From positions 1-54,949 of the forward strand of contig QEVJ01000020.1 in assembly GCA_003576845.1 (NCBI GenBank): a DNA stretch of 54,949 nucleotides. The letters run 5' to 3'. This DNA is from Planctomycetota bacterium. Its GTDB lineage: Bacteria; Planctomycetota; Planctomycetia; Pirellulales; PLA5. The notes under the pieces were generated by a model, which was not told the origin of the DNA, searched no databases, and saw only the letters and a list, made by a program, of their open reading frames with translations. Each line of letters starts with the position of its first letter. The first letter of the stretch is position 1. The position numbers and the translations under genes were made by a program. Below are positions 34,908 through 46,100 of this stretch, piece by piece.

Positions 34908-34928
34908 GGTGGACTGTTGCACTGCTTT

Positions 34929-34993
34929 GTCAGGCCGGCGCGGGTTGAGGTCTTCGAGAATGGTTGCGTTTTTCGCCGCTTGGCCTGACCTAC
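34929..34993. repeat. GTCAGGCC...GGCCTGAC inverted repeat, copy 1
   Basis: GTCAGGCCGGCGCGGGTTGAG at the left and CGCTTGGCCTGACCTAC at the right form an imperfect inverted repeat. A second copy is at 40068-40131. Both lie at gene boundaries (here between GGT and the MenC-like gene). Confidence 0.7.
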
Positions 34994-35013
34994 GATGCAC
35001 GATCGATGCACGA

Positions 35014-36723
<1,710 letters not shown>

Positions 36724-36800
36724 GGTGCTGCGCTGGTTCGTGCGATATGTCGAGGTTTCGTCGCGGCGTTCTCGCGTTGGCCATCGCATGGGTTCCGGGC

Positions 36801-36930
36801 AATCGCGAAATCGCGAAAGTGCGAAATCGCGAAAGCGCTGGCACGCTTCAAGGGGAACTCCACACGCGATGCCAAAATCCTTGGTTCCCGCGATTTTTCG
36901 AGCTTTCGTTCGTTCGCAATTTCGCGATAA
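36801..36930. repeat. TCGCGAAA octamer inverted-repeat cluster, copy 1
   Basis: The left cluster (about 36801-36835) repeats AATCGCGA and AAGTGCGA units. The right cluster (about 36891-36926) carries the complement (GCGATTTTTCG, TTTCGTTCG, AATTTCGCGA). It occupies the divergent spacer between ggt (-) and corA (+). A second, cleaner copy is at 54615-54714. Confidence 0.6.
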
Positions 36931-37046
36931 ACCTCTCGGGACATAACCAAAGCTGGCGCGTTCGCTGCAATTGAGTATACTCGCCGGGCATCGCCGTGTT
37001 GACGCGGTAGGGCTAGCGGGTGAGGTTCGCCGAGGAGGCAATCGTC

Positions 37047-38231
37047 GTGGGGAAGCGTTCGAAGCATCGGGAACGGCTCCGCCGGCGGATGCACCGCCGT
37101 TCCAAGCCCGGTGTGGCGCCGGGCACGATTACCGTCGACCCGGCGTCGCCGATGCCGGAGATGCACGTGGTGGCCTTCGGGCCGCAAGGGAGCGTGCAGA
37201 AGAAGATCGCCTCGCCCGACGAGGTTCGCGAGTACCTCGGCAACTGGCCGGTCGTGTGGCTGAACGTGGACGGCCTCGGCGACGCGGCGACGCTTCACCG
37301 GATCGCGGAGATCTTCAAACTGCACCCGCTCGCGATGGAAGACGTCGTCAACGTCCATCAGCGGGCGAAGGTCGAGCAGTACGGCGAGACGCAGTTCGTC
37401 GTCGCGCACATGGTTTCGCTCGAGGAGCATCTGGACATCGAGCAGATCAGCATGTTTCTGGGCAAAGGTTTTGTGGTCACGTTTCAAGAGCGGCCGGGTT
37501 GGGATTGCCTGGAGCCGGTTCGCGAGCGGATTCGCAATCCGCTGAGCCGCATGCGGCAGCACGGCGCGGACTTTCTGCTGTACTCGCTGCTCGACGCGGT
37601 GATCGACCACAACTTTCCCGTGCTCGAAGCATACGGCGAGCGGATCGAAGACATGGAGGATGAAGTCGTTGCCTTGCCGCGGGCCGAGACGTTCAACCGC
37701 ATCCACGAGGTGAAGCGCGAGCTGTTGCACCTGCGGCGGATCATCTGGCCGCAGCGGGAGGCGATCAACGCCCTGATCCGCGAGCCGATCGACCAGATCA
37801 CCGACGAGACGCGGCTGTATCTGCGCGATTGCTACGACCATGCCGTGCGGATCATCGACGTCGTCGAGACGTATCGCGAGATGGCGTCGGACCTGACGAA
37901 TCTGTATCTGTCGAGCATCAGCAACCGGATGAACGAGATCATGAAGGTGCTGACGGTGATCGCCACGCTGTTCATTCCGCTGACGTTCATCGTCGGCATT
38001 TACGGGATGAATTTTCACACCGATGAAAGCCCGTGGAACATGCCGGAACTCGGTTGGTACTACGGCTATCCGCTGTGCATGGGACTGATGGCGGCGATCT
38101 CGGTTGGGCAACTTGTGTTCTTCTATCGCAAAGGCTGGATCGGCGCGGGCAGCGGCAAACGCGCGGAGGGCGGGGCGGATGGCGAGCCGCGCGACTCAAG
38201 CACCGCTGGCAACGGCGAGGCGCGACGGTGA
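37047..38231 (+). CDS. corA: CorA-family magnesium/divalent cation transporter
   Basis: 394 residues. A large N-terminal cytoplasmic domain (DEVREYLGNWPVVWLNVDGLGD, LHPLAMEDVVN, QRAKVEQY, FLLYSLLDAVIDHNFP) and a long stalk helix lead to two C-terminal transmembrane helices. The first ends in the signature YGMNF (~319-323), followed by the acidic loop and the second helix. GTG 37047 is preferred because GAGGAGG stands 8 bp upstream; another GTG at 37020 is in frame. The C-terminal ~25 residues are Gly/Ala/Arg-rich and probably disordered. It mediates Mg2+ uptake in the inner membrane. It is divergent from ggt. Confidence 0.92.
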   Translation: MGKRSKHRERLRRRMHRRSKPGVAPGTITVDPASPMPEMHVVAFGPQGSVQKKIASPDEVREYLGNWPVVWLNVDGLGDAATLHRIAEIFKLHPLAMEDVVNVHQRAKVEQYGETQFVVAHMVSLEEHLDIEQISMFLGKGFVVTFQERPGWDCLEPVRERIRNPLSRMRQHGADFLLYSLLDAVIDHNFPVLEAYGERIEDMEDEVVALPRAETFNRIHEVKRELLHLRRIIWPQREAINALIREPIDQITDETRLYLRDCYDHAVRIIDVVETYREMASDLTNLYLSSISNRMNEIMKVLTVIATLFIPLTFIVGIYGMNFHTDESPWNMPELGWYYGYPLCMGLMAAISVGQLVFFYRKGWIGAGSGKRAEGGADGEPRDSSTAGNGEARR

Positions 38232-38282
38232 GGGGTTGTGCGCCGCGGCAGCTTTTTATTCGAGGTGGTGTAAAATTCTTCG

Positions 38283-38311
38283 TTGAAATTGGGCCGCGGA
38301 TGTGGTATGGT
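38283..38311 (+). promoter_or_regulatory. Sigma-70-like promoter candidate in 332-bp spacer
   Basis: TTGAAA at 38283-38288, 17 bp, TATGGT at 38306-38311. It points toward the HTH gene 253 bp downstream. The rest of the 38232-38563 spacer shows no gene or repeat family. Confidence 0.3.
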
Positions 38312-38563
38312 GCGGCGAGTGTTGGCGGCGGCGATTTGGGTCGGCGCCGTTGGCGGGCAATGGTTGGGCGGTGAGCGATGAGGTTTCTTGGTGGAGTAGC
38401 CATTCGAGGGAGTTTTTGAACGTTAACCCCCGATTTTCCCGGGAGTTTGTTCAATAACCTATCGGTTTTGGGACGCTGGCAGCGTGGTTTTGCGGTCGCG
38501 GTGCGCGCGGGGTGTGTCGCCTTGCGCGCTGGCGGGCGAGTTTCTTTCACGGGGAGCGATGCG

Positions 38564-39172
38564 ATGATCGACTTGCGCAGGGCGAATGTGCGGGCGGAGT
38601 TGGACGAGGCGTTTGCGCGGAGCGACGAGGAACGGGCGACGCACGCGGAGAATGAGCGCGGAGCGGAGTCGACGGCGGACTCCACGCCGAACTCGGGGGC
38701 GAATTCGGCGGTGAACTCGGCGGTGAACTCGGCGGTGAATTCGGTTGGCGGGCGGCCGCTGATTTTGGACACGACGAAGCGGGCGGAGATTTGCGCGATG
38801 CTGGCGGCGGGTTGCACGTTTCGGACGGCGGCGCGGTATGTGGGCGTGACGGCGGGAGCGATTTCGATGTTGCTCAAGCGCGACGAGAGTTTTCGTCTGC
38901 AAGTGGACAAGGCGCTGGCGGACCGGGAGTTGATTCCGCTTGCGCAATTGAACGCGGCGAGCGGGAAGTCGTGGCGGGCGGCGGTGTGGCGATTGGAACG
39001 GACGGTGAAGGGGACTTATCGGAAGGACAACATTGTGGACCCGACGGATATTTGGTCCGCGGTGGACGACGAACATCAGGGGTTCGCGAAACGGCTCATT
39101 GCCGCCGCGCAAGCGCGGACGTACTTGCCCGCGATGGGAGTGGAGACGGAGGGCGATGGGGAGGTGGTGTGA
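38564..39172 (+). CDS. Helix-turn-helix protein with 12-bp-repeat linker
   Basis: 202 residues. The N-terminal ~35 are charged. A tandem NSAV linker at ~42-61 is encoded by a DNA tandem repeat. A helix-turn-helix is then clear (TKRAEICAMLAAGCTFRTAARYVGVTAGAISMLLKRD, ~72-107), followed by a helical segment and a conserved-looking block (SGKSWRAAVWRLERTVKGTYRK). The HTH plus 'AAxWxLER' pattern resembles phage terminase small subunits and related planctomycete orphans. No phage genes are adjacent, so its role in DNA binding is the only safe statement. ATG 38564 has GGGGAG upstream. Confidence 0.7.
   Translation: MIDLRRANVRAELDEAFARSDEERATHAENERGAESTADSTPNSGANSAVNSAVNSAVNSVGGRPLILDTTKRAEICAMLAAGCTFRTAARYVGVTAGAISMLLKRDESFRLQVDKALADRELIPLAQLNAASGKSWRAAVWRLERTVKGTYRKDNIVDPTDIWSAVDDEHQGFAKRLIAAAQARTYLPAMGVETEGDGEVV
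38689..38744 (+). repeat. 12-bp tandem repeat (GGCGGTGAACTC) inside HTH gene
   Basis: Three near-identical 12-bp units at 38707-38742, preceded by two more degenerate ones. Translated in frame as NSAV repeats. Its 12-bp length keeps the frame. Confidence 0.8.
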
Positions 39173-39254
39173 GGAGGGGACGTTGCAGGTTTGAGGCGCG
39201 GGGATGGCACGAGGCGGCCCGCGGCTGGGGTGAGAAAACGAGCGGGTTTGCTTC

Positions 39255-39300
39255 TTAACGCAGAGTGCGCAGAGGATGCGCAGAGGCCGCAGAGGGAGGA
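39255..39300. repeat. CGCAGAGG short tandem repeat
   Basis: AACGCAGAGTGCGCAGAGG, then TGCGCAGAGG and CCGCAGAGGG: four imperfect GCAGAGG units. It is the only structure seen in the 39173-39508 spacer between the HTH gene and the convergent orphan. Confidence 0.6.
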
Positions 39301-39508
39301 CAAGCTTATCGCGCAAGCGTAGGGCGCTGGGCGCGACCGTGGGCTTTCCTAGGCGCGTGGGAGCGGCGAACGATCGATCATCGAGCGAGTTGCGATTGAG
39401 GTTCGCTTGATGAAACCGATTGCCTGCGATTCGAGAATGGATGCTCAGATGGGAGTTCGCACTGCTGGAGAAGGCAGCAGGGGCACACGGCGGAAATTCT
39501 CGATCGCC

Positions 39509-39901
39509 TTAGAATCTGGGAGTCTCAGCCACAACCTGATATTCGTCGGAGTACACGATTTCTCCCGGAGATTCGCTCCGAAAGAATCGAACGGCGACTC
39601 CGTGTTCCTTTAGGATCGCGACGATGTCCCACATTCGATTGATTGGTTCGCGCGCCGTGCTCTTGAACCAAGCGACAGCATCTTCGGTCCACTCGCCGCT
39701 TTGGAGCTTCGCTGAAAACGGCGGACAAGGAAGATGTTCGTTGAACCAGTCGAAGATCTGCTGGACGTGAACTGCTTCGTAATGTTCCAACTTTCCCTCG
39801 TCGCGGAGGATGCATGCCTCCGTGATCACTCCCGTCATCCAAAAGGGATTCGCGGCCGCGTCCCCGACGACGAACCGAACGTATGTCATCCCTTCCGGCA
39901 T
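39509..39901 (-). CDS. Hypothetical 130-residue protein
   Basis: Not recognised. It is a soluble mixed alpha/beta protein rich in aromatic residues (YVRFVVGDAAANPFWMTGVI, QQIFDWFNEHLPCPPF, GEWTEDAVAWFK, VRFFRSESPGEIVYSDEYQVV). No signal peptide or membrane helix. The starts at 39901 (ATG) and 39889 (ATG, MTYVR) are both possible and neither has a well-spaced RBS. Codon usage is less GC3-biased than the flanking genes. The WFNxxLPxPP wording resembles small conserved hypotheticals found beside toxin-antitoxin or restriction loci in other bacteria, but no such partner is here. Confidence 0.6.
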   Translation of the reverse strand: MPEGMTYVRFVVGDAAANPFWMTGVITEACILRDEGKLEHYEAVHVQQIFDWFNEHLPCPPFSAKLQSGEWTEDAVAWFKSTAREPINRMWDIVAILKEHGVAVRFFRSESPGEIVYSDEYQVVAETPRF

Positions 39902-40067
39902 AGATGCGGGTGAAATTGCGGGGTGGAATCACGAAGACAATGCGACGCTCGCCCGGTTTTGCGGGTGGCGAGGGGAGTAGTTCAGGCCAAGCGACATTCG
40001 ACTCCGCCATTCGCGATTCGCCAAATCCGCGCCGGCGTGACGGAGGTTGACGTTGGGCGGCAGTTCC

Positions 40068-40131
40068 GTCAGGCCGGCGCGGGTTGAGTGCGCGCGGGAT
40101 GGCGAGTCGTTTTCCGCTTGGCCTGACCTAC
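40068..40131. repeat. GTCAGGCC...GGCCTGAC inverted repeat, copy 2
   Basis: GTCAGGCCGGCGCGGGTTGAG at the left end and GCTTGGCCTGACCTACC at the right end, with a different ~25-bp loop from copy 1 (34929-34993). It lies directly downstream of the gene at 40145-42004 and may serve as its terminator. Confidence 0.7.
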
Positions 40132-40144
40132 CGGATGGATTACT

Positions 40145-42004
40145 TCACTCGCTTTGCGTTCGGCGGAGGCCGAAGCCGGTGAAGTGGAAGCCGGTGGGTT
40201 CGTTGATCATGACGCCGCCGGTTGGGGCGAGATACTTTTTGATGACTTCGAACGGCGGGAGCGGGTGTTTTTCGAGGGCGTCGCGGAGGCGGACGACGGG
40301 GTCGGGGGCGTCGGGGTTTTCGAGGAACTCCTTGGCTTGCGGGCCGGTGACGAAGTCGTAGACCCAGCGCATGGCTTCTTCCGGTTGGCTGTAGGTAATC
40401 ATGCCGGGCTTCATGCCTGGGGCGACGCGCTCGAAGCGGCCGGCGACGAGCTTGTATTCGAGCGAATCGGCGAGCTTTTCCGCGGAGGGATCGTCTTTGG
40501 CGAGCACGATCTTCTTGAGGAACGCGGCCCGCGTGACCATCAGATAGTTGTCGACGAGCGCCAGGCAGGGCATGGGAAACTCCTGGTCCTCGACGACCTC
40601 GGGTTGCTCCTCGGTTCCGTCGGGACGGACGCGGCGGCGTTCGGCGCGGGCCCGCGGCGGACCTTTCGGCTCGTAATAGGTGATGCGGCCGACCGTTTTG
40701 GACTCGATGTTTTCCTTGTACTTCTCGGCGAGCTTGTCGAGCCACTTTTGGAGCGCTTCGGGATCCTTGACCTCGACGGCGAGGCATTGGATTTGGCTCG
40801 TCAACCGCGCGGGCGGCTCCATCCACGTGATATGCACGACGCGGCCTGCGAACTGGTCGAGGATGTCGGTGTGGAAGTCCATGCCTTCCCAGTTGTTGTC
40901 GAGGAAGCCCTGGACGGCTTTTTCCGTGCGGCCTTCGCCTTGAAACGTGTCGACCATTTTGGCGACTTGCTCGTAAGTCGTGCGGAAGTCCCAATGCCCA
41001 CACATGAAGCTGTTCGCGTCGGCGGGAACCCAGGCGGGCGGCGTGATGTCGCCGGAGGAGAGCGCGAGGGCCTTGAGGACGCCGGTCCGCGGGTTTTCGA
41101 GGAGGACGTGGAAGTGCGAGATGTAGTCGTAGGGGGCGGCGTCGAAGGTGATGCTGCCGCCGAGGCCGGAGAAACCGTCGAGGCCAAGCTGGGGCAAGAG
41201 AGCGAGCGTCAGCGTCATTTCGACGTTGCCGACGGCGGCGCTGTTGAGAATCGTCATCGGGTCGACGAAGAACGTCACGTGCGGCTGCTGACCGCCTTCG
41301 CCGCGACAGCGCTTCATGATCGCGGCATAACGTTCGTTCTTGGCGAGCGAATCGGGGAGCGGCTTGCCGGTCGGATTCGTCCAGCGGGCGAGGAGGCTTT
41401 TGGCGAGGTCGACGTCGGTCGTGGCGACGAACGTGGCGTCGCGTTCGAAGAGCACGAGCCGCGGGATCGCGTCTTCGCGAATGTCGTAGACCGTCAACTC
41501 CATGTCGAGTTCTTCGACCTTCTCGGTCGTCTTGGCATAGCCTTCCTTGTCGAGGGCTTCTTTGGCTTTTTCGAGCAGCTTGTTGGCGGCGTCTTTCTTT
41601 TCGCCGGCGTCGATCAGCCAGACGAACATGGGACGGACGCCCTCGGGCGTAATCACGCCGAACGCGACTTCGCCCTGCGGCAGCGAGAGGAGCTCGTCGA
41701 GCGTGACGCCGACCTGCTCTTCGATGTGCTCCTTGAAAAGTTCCGTGGCCGAGCCGTAAAGCTCGGCGAGGAGCGGGCCGAGCTGGTCGTCCTGGCTCAT
41801 CTGGCCCATCGCGGTGTTCATGAACCGGGCCTTAAGCTCCGGGGCGCTGGGAATCCGGACGAGGGCGGCGGTGTCCTTGGGAAACAACTCGGGCGTTCCC
41901 GGCCGCTGGGCTTCGGCGATCGAAACGAGAGCCGACGCAATCGCGATAGCCAAGACCGCCCGGAACGGCAACCGACGAGTTGCCGCAAAAACGAAGGAAA
42001 CCAC
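40145..42004 (-). CDS. Large secreted protein of unknown function (DUF3352-like)
   Basis: 619 residues. Signal peptide (FRAVLAIAIASALVSIAEAQ) then a long alternating alpha/beta region: LFPKDTAALVRIPSAPELKARF, LSLPQGEVAFGVITPEGVRPMFVWLID, EKKDAANKLLEKAKEAL. The pattern of repeated 'D/E-helix, VLFERDATFVATTDVDLAKSLL' units resembles DUF3352-type planctomycete secreted proteins, which have no known function. A GTG start at 42004 is decided by AAGGAG seven bases upstream. It is followed by an inverted repeat (40068-40131). Transcribed in the same direction as the zinc-ribbon gene 128 bp upstream. Confidence 0.7.
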   Translation of the reverse strand: MVSFVFAATRRLPFRAVLAIAIASALVSIAEAQRPGTPELFPKDTAALVRIPSAPELKARFMNTAMGQMSQDDQLGPLLAELYGSATELFKEHIEEQVGVTLDELLSLPQGEVAFGVITPEGVRPMFVWLIDAGEKKDAANKLLEKAKEALDKEGYAKTTEKVEELDMELTVYDIREDAIPRLVLFERDATFVATTDVDLAKSLLARWTNPTGKPLPDSLAKNERYAAIMKRCRGEGGQQPHVTFFVDPMTILNSAAVGNVEMTLTLALLPQLGLDGFSGLGGSITFDAAPYDYISHFHVLLENPRTGVLKALALSSGDITPPAWVPADANSFMCGHWDFRTTYEQVAKMVDTFQGEGRTEKAVQGFLDNNWEGMDFHTDILDQFAGRVVHITWMEPPARLTSQIQCLAVEVKDPEALQKWLDKLAEKYKENIESKTVGRITYYEPKGPPRARAERRRVRPDGTEEQPEVVEDQEFPMPCLALVDNYLMVTRAAFLKKIVLAKDDPSAEKLADSLEYKLVAGRFERVAPGMKPGMITYSQPEEAMRWVYDFVTGPQAKEFLENPDAPDPVVRLRDALEKHPLPPFEVIKKYLAPTGGVMINEPTGFHFTGFGLRRTQSE

Positions 42005-42096
42005 GTGCCGACTCCTTATGTAAGGTCTACGAAGACACCGCGGCCGCGCAACGCCGGGCTGCGCTGCATTACCCGTGCGACAGCCGCGGGGTTTCG

Positions 42097-42120
42097 CCCC
42101 GAATCCCGAATCCCGAAACC
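42097..42120. repeat. GGGATTC heptamer repeat, copy 4 (reverse complement)
   Basis: CCCCGAATCCCGAATCCCG followed by AAACC, in the gap between the zinc-ribbon protein stop (42133) and the start of the gene at 42004. Same family and same strand sense as the copy inside glnE. Confidence 0.75.
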
Positions 42121-42132
42121 TGTGCCCTGATG

Positions 42133-42930
42133 CTATTCAAACACGCCTTCCGGCAGGTTGACCAACTCGTCGACTTCGATCCGCTGGACGGCGTCCCAAT
42201 GGACGGCGGTGATTTTGTAATTGCCTTTGTCGTCGCGCGAGGCGACCACGCCGTAGCCGCCGCGGGAGTAGCGCCGGGCGTAGAAGTCGGCGTCGAGCAC
42301 ACCGCCTTCGCTCAAGTGCAGCCGCAGCTTGCCGCCGTGCTCGCGCTCGCGAAAAAGCCGCTCGAACAGCAGCCGCGTGGGATGCGGCGGGCCGAGTTCC
42401 TCCTCGACGAGCGCATCGTCGGGGATTTCGTCGCCGAACTCGCCTTCCTCGGCGAATTCGTCGACGCCTTCCTCTGCGAATGCATACTCGTTCTCTTCGA
42501 CACCGAATTCTTCCGGCTCCTCCTCGGCTTCGTCGAGCATCGGCACGCGGAACTTCTCGCCGCAATGCGGACACTTGCCCGCCTTGCCTTGCAGGCGCGC
42601 GGGGCTCGTAAGCTTGTGGCCGTTGGGGCAAAGGAAGGTGATCGTTTCCTCGGGCGCGGGCTTCTCCGGTTCGGCGGCCGCGACCGGGCTTGCGGCGGTT
42701 GCCGAGTCGCTCGGCGCGGCACTCGTCGATGTTTCGGCCACCGGCGATTCCGCGGCGGTCTCGTCCGGCGGACCGGCCGGCGGCGCTTCGGCCTCGAAAT
42801 CCTCGATCGGTTCCTCGGCGCTCGGCACGACGAACGCGACGCCGCACTTCGGGCATTTCCCGGTTTTGCCGGCGCGCTCTTCCGGGGCTTTCAAGATATG
42901 CCCGTTAGGGCAGGCGAATTCGATCGGCAT
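42133..42930 (-). CDS. Double zinc-ribbon protein with acidic linker
   Basis: 265 residues. Two treble-clef/zinc-ribbon-like units, CPNGHILKAPEERAGKTGKC + PKCG (~7-30) and CPNGHKLTSPARLQGKAGKC + PHCG (~100-123), are joined by a Pro/Ala/Glu-rich linker. A highly acidic stretch follows (~135-175), then a C-terminal beta domain (FERLFREREHGGKLRLHLSEGGVLDADFYARRYSRGGYGVV...VDELVNLPEGVF). The CPNGH...CPxCG pair is common in planctomycete proteins; the C-terminal domain is not recognised. Likely cytosolic; a role in binding nucleic acid or metal is possible only by analogy. Confidence 0.7.
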   Translation of the reverse strand: MPIEFACPNGHILKAPEERAGKTGKCPKCGVAFVVPSAEEPIEDFEAEAPPAGPPDETAAESPVAETSTSAAPSDSATAASPVAAAEPEKPAPEETITFLCPNGHKLTSPARLQGKAGKCPHCGEKFRVPMLDEAEEEPEEFGVEENEYAFAEEGVDEFAEEGEFGDEIPDDALVEEELGPPHPTRLLFERLFREREHGGKLRLHLSEGGVLDADFYARRYSRGGYGVVASRDDKGNYKITAVHWDAVQRIEVDELVNLPEGVFE

Positions 42931-43198
42931 GGACAACCCAACGAAACGGGCGCGACGGCGCGGTTCCCCACCGAGACCGCCGTCGCCCAAAGCAAACGGC
43001 ACCTTTCCTCGCTTGAGTTGCTCCGACCCGGTCGCGGTTTTCGCGGCGTGCAACCCAAACCCAATCCTAATTCCCCACCGGGGGCGAAACAATTGCTTGA
43101 TCGGGACGCGCCGCGGCGGATTCGGCCTGACCTCGCGGCTTGGTCCAGGTATGATAGGATGTTGAAATCCCAGGCGACTCGGCGCACCGTGCGTGGCA

Positions 43199-46100
43199 AT
43201 GGACCTTTCGACGATATCCGCCCTGCTCGACGACCCTGCACTGGCCGAGGCCCGGCTTCGCCCGATGGGCGTTTGCGAGCCTTCGCGGGTCCACGAATTT
43301 CTGGTGCGGATCGCCGACGCCGGCGTGACGCTCGATCTGGTCGCCGATCTGCTCGGGCAGTTCGCAGTGCACCTGCCGCGGATTTCCGACGCGGACATGG
43401 CGCTCAACAACCTGGATCGGTTCTTCGCCGCGGCCCGCAGCCCGCTGTCGCTCGCCGCGCTTTTCGAGCGGGATCGGCAGGCGCTGCCGATATTGCTGCA
43501 AATCTTCTCGACGAGCCAGCATCTGAGCGACCTGCTCGTTACCGATGGCGAGAGTTACGACTTGTTGCGGATGACGGAGGGCCAGCCGGTCGCCCGCGAC
43601 GTGCTGGTGGCGGAAATCGTGGCCGAAACGCTGGCGCAGGCGGACGAGAAGGCGGCGATGGCGACGCTGCGCCGGTTCAAGCGCCGCGAGACGCTCCGGA
43701 TCGCTTACGGCGACATCGTGCTCGCCCAGGATTTGCTCGTTGTCACGGAACAGATATCGTTTCTGGCGGACGCGATCGTGGAGGCGGCGCTGCGCGCGGC
43801 CGAGCGAAAGGTTAACGAGTCGCGGGGTGTGCCGCGCTTGCCGGACGGACGCGCCGCGCGGTTCGTCGTTTTGGCGCTGGGCAAGCTGGGCGGCGTGGAG
43901 TTGAATTACTCTAGCGACATCGACCTGATCTTTCTTTACGACGGCGACGGCACGACCGACGGCCGTCGGCGGCAATCGAGCACGGAATACTTCGACGCAC
44001 TGGCCCGCGAGTTGATCCGCCTGCTGACGGAAACGAACGAACATGGGATCGCCTATCGAGTCGACATGCGATTGCGTCCGGAAGGCGATCGCGGCCCGCT
44101 CGTGCCGAGTCTGGAGTCGGCCTTGCATTACTACGACGTGCTGGGCCGGACGTGGGAACGCCAGGCGATGGTCAAGGCGCGGGCGATCGCGGGCGACCTC
44201 GACCTGGGCCGCGAGTTTCTGGCCCAGCTCGAACCGTGGGTCTTTCGCCGGTATTTGAGCCGCGCCGACATTTCCGGCATCCGCGCGCTCAAACGGCGCA
44301 TCGAACAGCGGGCCCAGCGCGAAGGCGCCGATCACCGCGACGTGAAGACGGGCCACGGCGGCATCCGCGACATCGAGTTCGTGATCCAGTTTCTGCAACT
44401 GCTCAACGGCGGCGAACTCCCGGAATTGCGGACCGGCAATACGCTCGTCGCCCTCGACCGACTCGAACGGGCCGGGTGCCTCAACGACCGCGAACGCACC
44501 GAACTCGAGGAAAACTACCGCTTTCTCCGCAAGATCGAGCATCGTCTGCAAATCATGTTCGACTTGCAGACGCACGCGATGCCCGAGGACGACGAAGAGC
44601 TGCGCAAGCTGGCGGTGCGGATGGGTTTCGACGCGGCGTCGGGTTCGTCGGCACGCGAGGCGTTTTTGGCCGAATATCGCCGCCGTACGGGCGTCAACCG
44701 GATCATTCTCAATCATTTGTTGCACCTGGCGTTCGGCGACGAAGGCGAGGTCGAGCCGGAGGTCGATCTGGTGCTCGATCCGGATCCGCCGCGCGAGTCG
44801 ATTCGCCAGACGCTTTCCAAGTATCGCTTCCAGTCGGTCGACAACGCTTACGACACGCTGATGTCGCTGGCGACGGAGCGAATTCCGTTTCTCTCGACGC
44901 GGCGTTGCCGGCATTTTCTGGCGGCGATCGCGCCGCGGCTCTTGGCGGCCGTGTCGCAGACGCCCGATCCGGACTCGACGCTGGTCAATCTGGCCAACGT
45001 CAGCGATTCTCTCGGCGGCAAGGGAGTGTTGTGGGAATTGTTCAGTTTCAGCCCGCCGACGATGCGGTTGTACGTCGAGCTGTGCTCATCGAGCCCGTTC
45101 CTGTCGGAGATTCTCACGAGCAACCCGGGCATGATCGACGAGTTGCTCGACAGCCTGCTGCTGGACCGGCTGCCGAAGCCGGAGCAGCTTCGGGCGAAGC
45201 TCGCCGATTTGTGCCGCGGCGCGGAAGACATCGAGCCGATCCTGCACAGTTTCAAGAATACGGAGCAACTGAGCGTCGGGGTGCGCGATATTCTCGGCAA
45301 GGAGGACATCAAGGCGACGAACGCGGCCCTCGCGGACATCGCCCAGGTGTGTCTCGAACAGCTCACGCGGCGCGAGTTCGACCGTCTCGGCGAGAAATTC
45401 GGGATTCCGTGGATTGCCGAAACGATACCTAACGACGCCGAGCTCAGTAATGGCGCCGAACCGCTCGAGGTTCGGACTCCCGAAACCCGAATTCCGAATC
45501 CCGAATCCCGCCGGTGCGAGTTCGTCACGCTCGCTCTCGGCAAATACGGCGGCCGCGAGCCGAACTACCACAGCGATCTGGACGTTATCTTCCTCTACGA
45601 AGCCGACGGCCAGACTCGGCCGCTGCGTCCGAACCGCAAGTTCAACGAGACGAGCAATCAACATTTTTTCGGCGAGCTCGGCCAGCGGATCATCAAGTCC
45701 GCGTCGCAACTCGGACCTTACGGAAGGCTCTACGAAGTCGATGCCCGGCTGCGCCCCACGGGCCGTTCCGGAGCGCTCGCCACGTCGCTCGCCGAGTTGG
45801 TGCGGTATTTCGACGAAGGCGAAGGCCAGCTTTGGGAACGCCTGGCCCTGTGCAAAGCTCGCGTCGTGTATGGCGAGCCGGCCGCCGCGGCGCGGGCGAT
45901 GGAAGCGGTTTGGCACGTCGCCTATGGCCGCGCGTGGCAGGCCGCCGATGCCGAGGAGATTTACCAAATGCGGATGCGGCTCGAAGAAACCGCCAATCCG
46001 CGGAACATCAAGCGCGGCGCCGGCGGGATCGTCGATATCGAGTTTCTCGTGCAGATGCTCCAGCTCCGTCATGGCGGGATGCCGCTGTCGATCCGTGCGC

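Noticed and set aside
39525-40010. A minus-strand frame beginning MAESNVAWPELLPSPPAKPG, possibly a gene start frameshifted into the orphan at 39509-39901
   Set aside because: The join would need a frameshift and the fused sequence shows no recognisable family; evidence too thin, though it remains possible.
40154-42130. A 658-residue plus-strand frame opposite the secreted protein at 40145-42004
   Set aside because: Its composition (Glu/Asp/Gly/Val-rich without hydrophobic periodicity) is that of an antisense shadow, whereas the minus-strand frame has a signal peptide and a proper RBS.
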